Made by a program: the position numbers and the translations under genes | DNA from: Anaerobutyricum hallii DSM 3353 | GTDB taxonomy: Bacteria; Bacillota; Clostridia; Lachnospirales; Lachnospiraceae | Direction: 5' to 3' | Assembly: GCF_000173975.1 (NCBI RefSeq) | Contig: NZ_ACEP01000101.1 | Coordinates: 1-48,908 of the forward strand | DNA: 48,908 nucleotides | Shown here: in pieces, positions 40,066 through 48,817 of the stretch | How positions within the stretch are numbered: position 1 is the first letter of the stretch | How the letters are laid out: every line of letters starts with the position of its first letter | Notes under the pieces: model-generated | What the model was told of the DNA's origin: nothing | Databases searched by the model: none | Seen by the model: the letters and a program-made list of their open reading frames with translations, nothing else

Positions 40066-40182
40066 ATTTTATGGATGGTATTCAAAGCGAAACCATACCC
40101 CCATGTAACTGGCAGATATTGAGCTTATATCTTTAGGAATAAGACTCGGAGTATCACCGTGCGAAAGGCAGGGTGATGAATT
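40066..40182 (+). ncRNA. Structured 5' leader of the pan operon, candidate pan motif
   Basis: Three hairpins follow the promoter: GGTAT...ATACC enclosing TCAAAGCGAAACC (40076-40098), AGATAT-TGAGCTT-ATATCT (40115-40133) and ATCACC...GGTGAT enclosing GTGCGAAAGGCAG (40153-40177). The first and third both present GCGAAA in the loop side. The third pairs the AGGGTGA ribosome binding site with TCACC, so folding could block translation of the first gene. The pan motif is a known, unsolved candidate riboswitch found upstream of panB-type genes in Firmicutes, often as tandem hairpins. The match here is by context and layout, not by a covariance model. Confidence 0.45.
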
Positions 40183-41031
40183 ATGAGAACAGGAATTATA
40201 GGTGCAGGGAAAGTTGGGTGTTCCCTTGGTAAGTATTTCAGATTAAATAATCTGAAAGTAACAGGATATTACGATGTGAATGAGAATCTTGCGAAAGAGG
40301 CGGCGACTTTTACAGAGACGACCTTTATAGAAGATTTGGAGACAATTGTAAAGATAAGTGATACTCTGTTTCTTACTGTTCCTGATGATTTGATTACCAC
40401 AGTGTGGAATCAGATGAAAGATATGTCCCTTGAGGGAAAGTTTATATGTCATTGCAGTGGTGCTTTATCAGCCGGAGATGCATTTCCCGGAATTGATAAG
40501 TGTGGTGCTTTCGGATATTCTGTCCATCCGCTCTTTGCAGTCAGCGATAAATACAATTCTTACAAAGAGCTATCACATGCGTATTTTGTAATAGAAGGCG
40601 ATGAGAAGCATCGGGAAGAAATCGCCGGGATTTTTAATAATCTTGGAAATGAGGTGCGTTATATAGCAGCAAAGGATAAAGTGAAATATCATTGTGCTGC
40701 CGCCGTATGCAGTAATCATGTGGTTGCACTGATACAGGAAAGTCTTGATCTGATGCAGGAGTGTGGGTTTGATGAAGAGAGTGCGCTTAAGGCATTAGCT
40801 CCAATTATGCTTGGAAATATGCAGCATATTGCAGAGCGTGGAACTGTAAATAGTCTCACTGGTCCGGTGGAAAGAGCCGATGTAAAGACCGTGGAAAAGC
40901 ATTTGAACTGTCTGGATGAGAAACAGCAAATGCTTTATCGTCTTTTGTCAGAAGTTCTTATTTCCATAGGAGAAAAGAAAAATCCGGGCAGAGATTATGG
41001 AAGGCTAAAACACATTCTCGGAAATGAGTAA
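40183..41031 (+). CDS. panG: Rossmann-fold/DUF2520 protein, probable alternative ketopantoate reductase (PanG-like)
   Basis: 282 residues. An N-terminal NAD(P)-binding fold (TGIIGAGKVGCSLGKYF, residues 3-19) is followed by SDTLFLTVPDDLI, CHCSGALSAGDAF, GYSVHPLFAVSD and a C-terminal helical DUF2520 domain (KYHCAAAVCSNHVVALI, LTGPVERADVKTVEKHL). No panE is present in the operon, and this gene occupies its place ahead of panB, panC and panD. PanG was described as an alternative ketopantoate reductase in Francisella, with relatives in enterococci and clostridia. I am confident of the fold and context, less so of the symbol. Its ribosome binding site lies inside a leader hairpin. Confidence 0.75.
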   Translation: MRTGIIGAGKVGCSLGKYFRLNNLKVTGYYDVNENLAKEAATFTETTFIEDLETIVKISDTLFLTVPDDLITTVWNQMKDMSLEGKFICHCSGALSAGDAFPGIDKCGAFGYSVHPLFAVSDKYNSYKELSHAYFVIEGDEKHREEIAGIFNNLGNEVRYIAAKDKVKYHCAAAVCSNHVVALIQESLDLMQECGFDEESALKALAPIMLGNMQHIAERGTVNSLTGPVERADVKTVEKHLNCLDEKQQMLYRLLSEVLISIGEKKNPGRDYGRLKHILGNE

Positions 41032-41148
41032 GACTGTCTGACCACAAATCATTTCGCGATTTTATCAGATGATGATTTGATGAAGCGAAGATTTTGTGTG
41101 AGGGTTGCATGACAACAACATAAGGGACAGCGAATCAGGAGGTATATA

Positions 41149-41976
41149 ATGAAGAACACGGTAACAACTTTTCAGGCAATGAAAGATAAAGGTGAAAAGA
41201 TTTCCATGCTGACAGCATACGATTATTCCACAGCAAAGTTAGAAGATGCTGCAGGAATTAACGGAATCTTAGTTGGAGATTCCCTTGGAAATGTTGTTTT
41301 AGGATATGATACTACAATCCCAGTAACAGTAGAAGATATGATTCATCATGGAGCTGCTGTTGCAAGAGGAGCAAAGAATTCTTTAGTAGTAGTAGATATG
41401 CCTTTCCTTTCTTATCAGACTTCTGTTTATGATGCAGTTGTAAATGCCGGAAAGATTATGAAAGAGACACAGTGTGACTGTGTGAAGTTAGAGGGTGGAA
41501 AAAGTGTGTGTCCACAGATTAAGGCAATCACTGATGCTTCTATTCCAGTAATGGCACATCTTGGACTCACTCCACAGTCCGTCAATGCATTTGGTGGATT
41601 TAAAGTACAGGGTAAAACTGTAGAGGCAGCACAGCAGCTTATTGAAGACGCAAAGGCAGTAGAAGAAGCAGGAGCATTTGCTGTTGTTTTAGAATGTGTT
41701 CCAGCCAAACTTGCCCGCAAGGTAACAGAGGCGTTACATATTCCTACGATTGGAATCGGAGCAGGAGAGGGCTGCGATGGACAGATTCTTGTCTATGCAG
41801 ATATGCTCTCTATGTTTTCTGATTTTACACCGAAGTTTGTACGAAGCTTTGCAAATGTAGGGGAGATTATGTCACAGGCATTCAAAGATTATGATGCCGC
41901 AGTAAAGGACAGCTCCTTCCCGGCACAGGAACATACATTTAAGATTGCTGACGAAGTGTTAGATAAGCTTTATTAA
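41149..41976 (+). CDS. panB: 3-methyl-2-oxobutanoate hydroxymethyltransferase
   Basis: 275 residues. It adds a hydroxymethyl group from methylene-tetrahydrofolate to ketoisovalerate to make ketopantoate. Motifs are [18 protein letters not shown], the Mg-binding [36 protein letters not shown] and [19 protein letters not shown]. Normal length. GGAGGTATATA is the ribosome binding site, 117 bases after the panG-like gene; that gap (41032-41148) holds no clear signal. A 166-bp palindrome follows before panC. Confidence 0.97.
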   Translation: MKNTVTTFQAMKDKGEKISMLTAYDYSTAKLEDAAGINGILVGDSLGNVVLGYDTTIPVTVEDMIHHGAAVARGAKNSLVVVDMPFLSYQTSVYDAVVNAGKIMKETQCDCVKLEGGKSVCPQIKAITDASIPVMAHLGLTPQSVNAFGGFKVQGKTVEAAQQLIEDAKAVEEAGAFAVVLECVPAKLARKVTEALHIPTIGIGAGEGCDGQILVYADMLSMFSDFTPKFVRSFANVGEIMSQAFKDYDAAVKDSSFPAQEHTFKIADEVLDKLY

Positions 41977-42031
41977 TGCTGGATTAATAAATCTGATATT
42001 TTCGATTTGAAAATCGTTTTAGTATGGGATG

Positions 42032-42197
42032 CTAGAGCGTGTTTGAAAAATCATTCCAGCAATCTGCACACCCCAATTTGCGGTATATTTTGCCTTCATT
42101 CGGTTGCCGTAGCCCACTACGCCGCCCTCATTCAGGCGAAATCTCCCGCAAATTGTGATGCACATCTTGCAGAAAGCATTTTTCAAACACGCTCTAG
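42032..42197. repeat. 166-bp palindrome inside the pan operon (element E9)
   Basis: The first and last 20 bases are perfectly complementary (CTAGAGCGTGTTTGAAAAAT). Pairing then continues with mismatches over most of both halves, including CAATTTGCGG / CCGCAAATTG, to a tip near 42112. Solo or decayed arms of the same family lie at 19821 and 35064. Both strands have open frames across it because it is a palindrome. It stands between co-directional panB and panC, so it could attenuate panC-panD-coaBC. Confidence 0.8.
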
Positions 42198-42238
42198 AAT
42201 CAGGCATTATAAATATATAAAAGAAGGATAATAAGATT

Positions 42239-43081
42239 ATGGAAAAAGTATATACAGTAAAAGAAGTAAGAGAGCAGGTAAAAGCATGGAGAAGAGAGGG
42301 CCTTACCGTTGGTCTTGTCCCTACAATGGGATATCTTCACGAAGGACATGCAAGCTTAATCAAAAAAGCAGTAGAGCAGAATGATAAAGTTGTTGTCAGT
42401 GTATTTTTAAATCCTACACAGTTTGGACCAACAGAAGACTTAGAAGCTTATCCAAGAGATTTCGAGGCAGACTGTAAGCTTTGTGAATCTATTGGAGCAG
42501 CTATGGTATTTCACCCAGAACCATCTGAAATGTATGCACCAGATTTTTGTACATGGGTGGATATGGATGTTCTTTCTAAGACATTATGTGGAAAGAGCAG
42601 ACCAATTCATTTCAGAGGAGTATGTACCGTTGTAAGTAAACTCTTTAATATCGTAACACCGGACCGTGCTTATTTTGGACAGAAAGATGCACAGCAGCTT
42701 GCTATCATCCGTCGTATGGTAAGAGACTTAAATATGGATATCGAAATTGTTGGATGTCCAATCGTGCGTGAAGAAGATGGTCTGGCAAAGAGTTCAAGAA
42801 ATACTTATTTAAATGAAGAGGAAAGAAAGGCAGCACTCATTTTAAGTAAAGCTGTATTCCTCGGTAAAAAAATGGTAGAAGATGGAGAGACATCTGCAGC
42901 AGCAGTAAAAGAAGCAATGATTAAGAAGATTGAGTCTGAGCCAATGGCTAAGATTGATTATGTGGAGGCAGTAGACGGATTATCCATGCAGCCTGTAGAA
43001 GAAATCAAGGCCCCAGTATTAGTAGCTATGGCCGTTTATATTGGAAAGACAAGACTCATCGATAACTTTATCGTAGAGTAA
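42239..43081 (+). CDS. panC: Pantothenate synthetase
   Basis: 280 residues. It joins pantoate and beta-alanine using ATP. The nucleotidyltransferase HIGH-type motif is in VPTMGYLHEGHASLI (27-41). NPTQFGPTEDLEAYPRD, FGQKDAQQLAIIRRMVRDL and the KMSKS-like KSSRNTYL follow. Length is normal. The ribosome binding site AGAAGGATAATAAG is adequate. The beta-alanine substrate would come from PanD, encoded next. The 162-base gap to panD holds no promoter of note. Confidence 0.97.
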   Translation: MEKVYTVKEVREQVKAWRREGLTVGLVPTMGYLHEGHASLIKKAVEQNDKVVVSVFLNPTQFGPTEDLEAYPRDFEADCKLCESIGAAMVFHPEPSEMYAPDFCTWVDMDVLSKTLCGKSRPIHFRGVCTVVSKLFNIVTPDRAYFGQKDAQQLAIIRRMVRDLNMDIEIVGCPIVREEDGLAKSSRNTYLNEEERKAALILSKAVFLGKKMVEDGETSAAAVKEAMIKKIESEPMAKIDYVEAVDGLSMQPVEEIKAPVLVAMAVYIGKTRLIDNFIVE

Positions 43082-43243
43082 CAAGTGGATTAAAGAATAT
43101 TTCAAGCACACGCAGAGTTATTCAGAGCTAAGTAGTTTATATCGAAAATGAATATAAATTAAAATTCAGGTAGCTTTGAATAATGATTTATTTAATATTT
43201 TGTAATTAAGAAGACATAGAGATTTTTCGGAGGAATAGATACA

Positions 43244-43645
43244 ATGCAGATTACAATGTTACAGGGAAAGATTCACAGAGCAACTGTTACTCAGGCTGAA
43301 CTTGATTATGTTGGAAGCATCACAGTAGATGAGGATTTACTTGACGCGGCCGGTATCAGAGAATACCAGATGGTTCAGATTGTAGATGTAAATAATGGAA
43401 ACCGTTTTGAGACATACACAATTGCCGGCGAAAGAGGCAGCGGCGTTATGTGTTTAAATGGTGCCGCAGCAAGATGTGCCAGTGTAAATGATAAGATTAT
43501 CCTCATGGCTTATGCACAGATGACTCCAGAAGAAGCCAAAGAAAATAAACCAAATGTTGTATTTGTAAATGATGAGAATAAAATCAGCCGTGTTACAAAT
43601 TATGAAAGACATGGGCGTTTATTCGACATGGAGAGGTTAGGATAA
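43244..43645 (+). CDS. panD: Aspartate 1-decarboxylase
   Basis: 133 residues. PanD makes beta-alanine from aspartate and is a pyruvoyl enzyme. The self-cleavage site is Gly24-Ser25 in [13 protein letters not shown], where Ser25 becomes the pyruvoyl group. [15 protein letters not shown] and [13 protein letters not shown] are conserved. Length matches the family. A CGGAGGAATAGATAC ribosome binding site precedes the ATG. Three bases separate its stop from coaBC. Confidence 0.97.
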   Translation: MQITMLQGKIHRATVTQAELDYVGSITVDEDLLDAAGIREYQMVQIVDVNNGNRFETYTIAGERGSGVMCLNGAAARCASVNDKIILMAYAQMTPEEAKENKPNVVFVNDENKISRVTNYERHGRLFDMERLG

Positions 43646-43648
43646 AAA

Positions 43649-44839
43649 ATGTTAAAAGGAAAAACCGTCGTTTTAGGAGTAACTGGAAGTATTGCCGCTT
43701 ATAAAATTGCAAATCTTGCAAGTATGCTCGTAAAACAGCACTGTGATGTGCATGTGATTATGACAAAAAACGCAACGAACTTTATCAATCCGATTGCATT
43801 TGAGACATTGACAAATAATAAATGTCTCGTAGATACATTTGACAGAAATTTTCAGTTTCATGTAGCACATGTGTCTGTGGCACAGAAAGCAGATGTGATG
43901 ATGATCGCACCAGCTTCCGCCAATATTATTGCCAAGCTTGCTCATGGAATTGCAGATGATATGTTAAGCACAACAGCCTTAGCCTGCAGTGCAAAGAAAA
44001 TCGTATCTCCTGCAATGAATGTGCATATGTTTGAAAATCCGATTGTACAGGATAATTTAAACATATTGAAGAAATACGATATGGAAGTGGTAGAGCCTGC
44101 AGTTGGTTATCTTGCATGCGGAGATACAGGGGCAGGAAAGATGCCAGATCCGGAAGTTTTGTATGAATATATCATAAAGGAAATTGCCTGTGAAAAAGAT
44201 TTAAAGGGCAAAAAGATTATGGTAACTGCCGGTCCGACGCAGGAAGCTATTGACCCTGTCCGCTACATCACAAATCACTCTACAGGAAAGATGGGATATG
44301 CCATCGCAAAAAGAGCAATGCTCCGCGGAGCGGACGTAACACTTGTCTCCGGTCCCGTTGCACTCGATCCAGTTCCATTTGTGAAAATGGTTCCTGTAAC
44401 TACGGCACAGGATATGTTTGAAGCAGTCAGCGGCGGTTTTCCAGAGCAGGATATCCTCATTAAAGCAGCAGCAGTAGCAGACTATCGTCCGTCTAATGTC
44501 AGCGATGAGAAGGTAAAAAAGAGAGATGGAGATATGGCGATCGCTCTCGAAAGAACAACCGATATACTTGGCTATGTCGGAGAGCATAAGAAGCCAGAAC
44601 AGATTATTTGCGGATTTTCCATGGAAACACAAAATATGCTTGAAAATTCCCGAAAAAAATTAAAGAAAAAACATCTTGATATGATTGTAGCTAACAATTT
44701 GAAAGAGCAGGGGGCTGGATTTGGAACAGATACCAACAGGGTTACAATCATTTCAGAAAAAGAAGAAAAAAATCTCGAACTCATGTCCAAAGAGGAAGTA
44801 GCAGATGAGATTTTAAACTACATTCTTGAGTTTAAATAG
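43649..44839 (+). CDS. coaBC: Bifunctional phosphopantothenoylcysteine decarboxylase/phosphopantothenate-cysteine ligase
   Basis: 396 residues. The N-terminal flavoprotein CoaC domain begins VVLGVTGSIAAYKIANL, with the active-site His in HVAHVSVAQKADVMMIAPASAN (in sequence order) and the PxMNxxM-type AMNVHMFENP, then ACGDTGAGKMP. The C-terminal CoaB ligase starts at GKKIMVTAGPTQEAIDPVR and has HSTGKMGYAIA and AAVADYRP. Together they convert 4'-phosphopantothenate and cysteine to 4'-phosphopantetheine. Ending the operon with this gene gives nearly the whole CoA branch; pantothenate kinase is not in the window. The ribosome binding site GGAGAGGTTAGG overlaps the end of panD. Confidence 0.97.
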   Translation: MLKGKTVVLGVTGSIAAYKIANLASMLVKQHCDVHVIMTKNATNFINPIAFETLTNNKCLVDTFDRNFQFHVAHVSVAQKADVMMIAPASANIIAKLAHGIADDMLSTTALACSAKKIVSPAMNVHMFENPIVQDNLNILKKYDMEVVEPAVGYLACGDTGAGKMPDPEVLYEYIIKEIACEKDLKGKKIMVTAGPTQEAIDPVRYITNHSTGKMGYAIAKRAMLRGADVTLVSGPVALDPVPFVKMVPVTTAQDMFEAVSGGFPEQDILIKAAAVADYRPSNVSDEKVKKRDGDMAIALERTTDILGYVGEHKKPEQIICGFSMETQNMLENSRKKLKKKHLDMIVANNLKEQGAGFGTDTNRVTIISEKEEKNLELMSKEEVADEILNYILEFK

Positions 44840-44862
44840 ATAGATTTTGATTTCATGGAGAC

Positions 44863-44988
44863 GAACTCTGAACCCTGTATCAATAGTATCTGTGACTTTC
44901 GTCGCGGCGTGTTGAATACTCGCTTACGCGCTCGTGTTCAACACTTGCTCCCAGGCCACAGATACTATTGATACAGGGTTCAGAGTTC
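44863..44988. repeat. Long palindrome with conserved core (element E4)
   Basis: Perfect 32-bp arms (44863-44894 and 44957-44988, GAACTCTGAACCCTGTATC...). The core runs GTGACTTTCGTCGC, GTGTTGAA ... TTCAACAC, TTGCTCCCAGGCCAC on the plus strand. It is placed 24 bases after coaBC and is the likely operon terminator. Element E5 follows 247 bases later with the same core reversed and unrelated arms. The bases between (44989-45235) hold no gene. Confidence 0.9.
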
Positions 44989-45235
44989 TGTCTTCTGGGG
45001 GGATTCAGAAAACCTATCGGTAGTTTTCTACTTGCTCTGGAGAGTGGGGAAGAATGTAGTTTTTTGGTAGGATTTGAGGGAGAGAGCTGGAGAGTTTGGC
45101 TGGATTCAAGTTATCTATAGAGTAGAAAAAGATTAAAAAACTAAAAACTTACTATTTAATAGAAACCCCTCCTGAGAATCCCCAAATCCTCCCCCCTATT
45201 TTATAAAATTTAGTTTGCCAAAGTCAGAAAACAAA

Positions 45236-45343
45236 AAAATCATATCCTAGAAAATGTGGCCTGGGAGCAAGTGTTGGATGCGAGCGTGAAAGCGAACATT
45301 CAACACGCCACGACGAAAGTCACATTTTCTAGGATATGATTTT
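45236..45343. repeat. Long palindrome with conserved core (element E5), core reversed
   Basis: Perfect 23-bp arms (45236-45258 and 45321-45343, AAAATCATATCCTAGAAAATG...). The centre is the E4 core in inverse orientation: GCCTGGGAGCAAGTGTTGGATG ... CATTCAACACGCCACGACGAAAGTCAC, given by motif. The arms share nothing with those of E4. A possible TATAAT at 45438 for the next gene follows; its -35 box is weak. Confidence 0.9.
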
Positions 45344-45623
45344 CCTGTTTTCGTCTCCCAAACCTAAAAATTTTATAAAATATTTGTTAAATATTGTTTG
45401 GTTTTTGAAAAGTTGTGTTTTAAAAACCAATTTATGTTATAATCGTATTACAATAAAGTAAATAAAAGAGTATTGTCGGGGAAGGCAGCATAATTGGGAT
45501 TTTCTATTATCAAAAGTTATAGAAGACCACAAATACTGTGTGGGCGAAAAGTACTCCTGTTGCAGGCAGGCTTTCTTTCACATAAGAGTTACAAGAAAGT
45601 CAGCAAAGAATGGAGAGGTGTTT

Positions 45624-46361
45624 ATGAAGCATATTTTGATAATAGAGGATGAAAGAGCTGTTGCGGAATTAGAAAGAGATTATTTGGAGATTAATTCTTT
45701 TAAAGTATCTATTGAAGAAACGGGTGAAGGCGGATTACAAAGAGCGTTGAAAGGAGATATTGATCTTATTATATTGGATTTGATGCTTCCTGATATGGAT
45801 GGATTTGAGATATGCCGGGAGCTTCGCCATAGAATAGATATACCAATTCTTATTGTTTCCGCAAAGAAAAGTGATATTGATAAGATAAGAGGATTGGGCA
45901 TTGGAGCAGATGATTATATTACGAAGCCATTTAGTCCGAACGAACTGGTTGCAAGGGTAAAAGCACATTTAAATCGCTATATCAGACTCACCAGGAAACG
46001 TATTGATGTAAATGAATATATAGAATACCCAGGATTGAAAATTGATAAAAGTGCCCGTAGAGTCTTCGTAAATGAAGAAGAAAGATTTTTTACTACTAAG
46101 GAATTTGATCTTCTTACTTATCTCGCAACACATCCAAACCATGTATTTTCCAAAGATGAATTATTCAGTGCGGTGTGGGGAATGGATTCAATGGGTGAGA
46201 TTGCGACAGTAACAGTTCATATTAAAAAGATACGAAAGAAAACAGAGAATGCAAATGTAAAGTCCGGATATATTGAAACGGTCTGGGGATCAGGTTATCG
46301 TTTTAGAGTTATTGACAGTGATGTAAGTGGAGAAAGAGAAAGTATTGTAGATGCCATTTGA
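45624..46361 (+). CDS. OmpR/PhoB-type response regulator, orphan
   Basis: 245 residues from ATG 45624, six bases after GGAGAGGTG; an upstream in-frame extension has no match. The receiver has the acidic pair in IIEDERA, phospho-acceptor Asp52 (LIILDLMLPDMDG), Ser in LIVSAKK and Lys in YITKPFSPNEL. The C-terminal winged helix shows FTTKEFDLLTYLATHPNHVFSKDEL and IETVWGSGYRF. It binds DNA upon phosphorylation by a histidine kinase. No kinase gene is adjacent, which is unusual for this class, so its partner must be elsewhere. The 70 bases to the next gene suggest co-transcription is possible. Confidence 0.92.
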   Translation: MKHILIIEDERAVAELERDYLEINSFKVSIEETGEGGLQRALKGDIDLIILDLMLPDMDGFEICRELRHRIDIPILIVSAKKSDIDKIRGLGIGADDYITKPFSPNELVARVKAHLNRYIRLTRKRIDVNEYIEYPGLKIDKSARRVFVNEEERFFTTKEFDLLTYLATHPNHVFSKDELFSAVWGMDSMGEIATVTVHIKKIRKKTENANVKSGYIETVWGSGYRFRVIDSDVSGERESIVDAI

Positions 46362-46431
46362 TTTTAAGAATCTGAATAAGTATAATAGAGGAGATAAAAG
46401 ACTGAAGTAATAGAGGAGTAGTAAAGAATAT

Positions 46432-47145
46432 ATGCTAAAGAAAAAGAGAGTTCCGATTGTATTTGAAGACGATGCAGTAATTGTATGTGAAAAACCTGCA
46501 GGTATGCCGGTACAGAGCGATCATACAAGAGATATGGATGTGCTTACAATACTAAAGCATCATATTTTTGAGGAGCAAAATAGTGAGGAAGAACCATATC
46601 TTGCCGTTGTTCACCGTCTGGACAGACCAGTAGGTGGATTGATGGTTCTTGCTAAGACAAAAGAGGCTGCTGCAAATCTTAGCGAACAGATTCAAAATTT
46701 TGAATTTGAAAAAAACTACCAGGCAGTTGTGTGTGGAAATCTTAGAGAGGACTTTGGAACTTTTGAAGATTATCTCCTGAAAAATGGAAAGACAAATAAA
46801 ACAGAAGTAGTGAAAGCAGGAACACCGGGAGCCAGGAAAGCAGAACTGGATTATGAATTGATTGACTGTATTGAGACAAAAGAAGGAGTGCTTACATGGA
46901 TCCTTGTCATTCTTCATACAGGCCGTCATCACCAGATTCGAGTACAGTTTGCTTCTCGTGGACTTGGACTTTACGGCGATACAAAATATAATCCAAAGTT
47001 CCAGAAAACGAAAAAGAAATATACAGAGATTGGATTATATTCTACAAGGATATCCTTTAATCATCCGGTAACTGGGGAGAGAATGACATTTAAGATAGAA
47101 CCATCAGGAGAAGCATTTGAGAAGATGGATGTAGAAGCATTTTAA
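46432..47145 (+). CDS. RluA-family pseudouridine synthase
   Basis: 237 residues without an N-terminal S4 domain. The catalytic Asp64 is in VVHRLDRPVGGLMVLAKT. An earlier EKPAGMPVQSD motif and TGRHHQIRVQFASRGLGLYGD near the C-terminus are typical. These enzymes isomerise uridines in rRNA or tRNA; the target cannot be told from sequence. The S4-less short form resembles clostridial RluA/YjbO-like proteins. Its ribosome binding site is GAGGAGTAGTAAAG. A terminator follows the stop. Confidence 0.9.
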   Translation: MLKKKRVPIVFEDDAVIVCEKPAGMPVQSDHTRDMDVLTILKHHIFEEQNSEEEPYLAVVHRLDRPVGGLMVLAKTKEAAANLSEQIQNFEFEKNYQAVVCGNLREDFGTFEDYLLKNGKTNKTEVVKAGTPGARKAELDYELIDCIETKEGVLTWILVILHTGRHHQIRVQFASRGLGLYGDTKYNPKFQKTKKKYTEIGLYSTRISFNHPVTGERMTFKIEPSGEAFEKMDVEAF

Positions 47146-47187
47146 AAAATAGCACTGCCAGCTATTTATTGGTGGTGCTATTTTTGT
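47145..47187 (+). terminator. Intrinsic terminator after the pseudouridine synthase
   Basis: AAAAATAGCACTGCCA pairs with TGGTGGTGCTATTTTT around GCTATTTAT, ending in a T-run. It separates this gene from the proS promoter at 47231. Confidence 0.8.
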
Positions 47188-47230
47188 ATACATATTTATG
47201 TATATTTTCTCGCTTTATATAGTCATATTC

Positions 47231-47259
47231 TTGACAAATCAAGGGAGTTATTTTACAAT
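47231..47259 (+). promoter_or_regulatory. Strong sigma-A promoter for proS
   Basis: TTGACA (47231-47236), a 17-base spacer and TACAAT (47254-47259). The mRNA would start near 47266, after an in-frame upstream ORF start at 47198, which supports ATG 47372 as the true start. The 105-base leader lacks the T-box consensus seen before many Firmicute tRNA-synthetase genes. Confidence 0.75.
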
Positions 47260-47371
47260 AAAAAACAGACTGACAGTGCGGATTGTTGCGGGAATTGAAG
47301 CAGCAATCCTTTATCTTTGTATCATAAAAAATATGTTAGATATCATGTTATATAAGAAGAAAGGAAATATT

Positions 47372-48808
47372 ATGGCTAAGGAAAAGAAGCTTGTAGAAGC
47401 AATCACTCCAATGGATAAAGATTTTACCCAGTGGTATACAGATGTAGTAACAAAGGCAGAGTTAATTTCTTATTCTAACGTAAGAGGATGCATGATCATC
47501 CGCCCAAGAGGATATGCAATCTGGGAGAATATCCAGAAGCAGTTAGATGCAAGATTTAAAGAGACAGGGGTAGAGAACGTATATCTTCCAATGTTAATTC
47601 CTGAGAGTCTTTTACAGAAAGAAAAAGATCATGTAGAAGGTTTTGCACCAGAAGTAGCATGGGTAACTCATGGTGGAGAAGAGAAACTTGCAGAAAGACT
47701 TTGTGTACGTCCTACATCAGAGACCTTATTCTGCGACCATGTAAAGGACATCGTACATTCTTATCGTGACCTTCCAGTTGTATACAATCAGTGGTGCTCC
47801 GTACTTCGCTGGGAAAAGACAACTCGTCCATTCCTTCGTTCTTCTGAGTTCTTATGGCAGGAAGGACATACTTTCCACGCAACAGCAGAGGAAGCAAAAG
47901 AAAGAACAGAGCAGATGCTCAACGTATACGCAGATTTCTGTGAGCAGGTTTTAGCGATTCCATTAGTAAAAGGAAGAAAGACAGAAAAAGAAAAATTTGC
48001 CGGTGCAGAAGCTACTTACACAATTGAGGCATTAATGCATGACTGTAAGGCATTACAGTCCGGTACAAGCCACAACTTTGGTAACGGATTTGCAAAGGCT
48101 TTTGGTATTGAGTATACAAATAAAGATAATAAACTTTCTCCTGTATACGAGACTTCATGGGGAATGTCCACTCGTATCATCGGTGCGATCATCATGGTAC
48201 ACGGTGATGACAGCGGACTTGTATTACCTCCAAGAATCGCTCCAGTACAGACAATGATCATCCCAATCCAGCAGAAGAAAGACGGTGTTTTAGATAAAGC
48301 ATTTGAGATTCGTGATACTCTGAAGTCCAACTTCTCTGTAAAAGTAGATGATTCCGATAAATCCCCAGGATGGAAGTTCAGCGAACAGGAAATTCAGGGA
48401 ATTCCTACCCGTATCGAAATCGGACCAAAGGATATCGAAAAAGGTCAGGCAGTTATCGTTCGTCGTGACACAAGAGAAAAGATTGTCACACCTATTGATA
48501 AGATTCCAGAAACATTAACAGAAGTTCTTGAGACAATGCAGAACGATATGTACAATAAAGCAAAAGCACATCTTGAGAAAAATACACATATCGCTCATAA
48601 CTGGGAAGAATTCAATGACATTCTTGAAAACCAGCAGGGATTCATCCGCGCAATGTGGTGTGGAGAAAAAGAATGTGAAGAAGCCATCAAAGATGAGAAT
48701 GGTGCAACAACACGTTGTATTCCATTTGTACAGGCAAAACATTCCGATGTATGTGTTCACTGTGGAAAACCAGCAAAATGTGAGGTTTACTTCGGAAAAG
48801 CTTATTAA
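47372..48808 (+). CDS. proS: Prolyl-tRNA synthetase, type 3 (archaeal/eukaryote-like)
   Basis: 478 residues from ATG 47372 with AAGAAAGGAAATATT upstream. It charges tRNA-Pro. Class II motifs are visible: motif 2 [25 protein letters not shown] (in order) and motif 3 [14 protein letters not shown]. The anticodon-binding domain follows ([20 protein letters not shown]), then a C-terminal zinc-binding domain with CGEKEC and [10 protein letters not shown]. The absence of the large editing insertion and presence of the C-terminal extension define the short archaeal/eukaryote-like form found in some clostridia and mycoplasmas. The gene has its own promoter and is followed by the truncated palindrome E6. 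Confidence 0.97.
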   Translation: MAKEKKLVEAITPMDKDFTQWYTDVVTKAELISYSNVRGCMIIRPRGYAIWENIQKQLDARFKETGVENVYLPMLIPESLLQKEKDHVEGFAPEVAWVTHGGEEKLAERLCVRPTSETLFCDHVKDIVHSYRDLPVVYNQWCSVLRWEKTTRPFLRSSEFLWQEGHTFHATAEEAKERTEQMLNVYADFCEQVLAIPLVKGRKTEKEKFAGAEATYTIEALMHDCKALQSGTSHNFGNGFAKAFGIEYTNKDNKLSPVYETSWGMSTRIIGAIIMVHGDDSGLVLPPRIAPVQTMIIPIQQKKDGVLDKAFEIRDTLKSNFSVKVDDSDKSPGWKFSEQEIQGIPTRIEIGPKDIEKGQAVIVRRDTREKIVTPIDKIPETLTEVLETMQNDMYNKAKAHLEKNTHIAHNWEEFNDILENQQGFIRAMWCGEKECEEAIKDENGATTRCIPFVQAKHSDVCVHCGKPAKCEVYFGKAY

Positions 48809-48817
48809 GTCCTGATT

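Noticed and set aside
42007-42231. Open frames on both strands between panB and panC (also 42019-42207 minus)
   Set aside because: The two predicted peptides resemble each other (both contain RACLKN and IFQTRS) only because the DNA is a palindrome.
47198-47371. 58-codon extension of proS
   Set aside because: It begins upstream of a consensus promoter, so it would not be transcribed from it; ATG 47372 gives the normal protein.
47266-47371. T-box riboswitch before proS
   Set aside because: No T-box sequence (GGGTGG...CGCG type) and no terminator hairpin is present in the leader.
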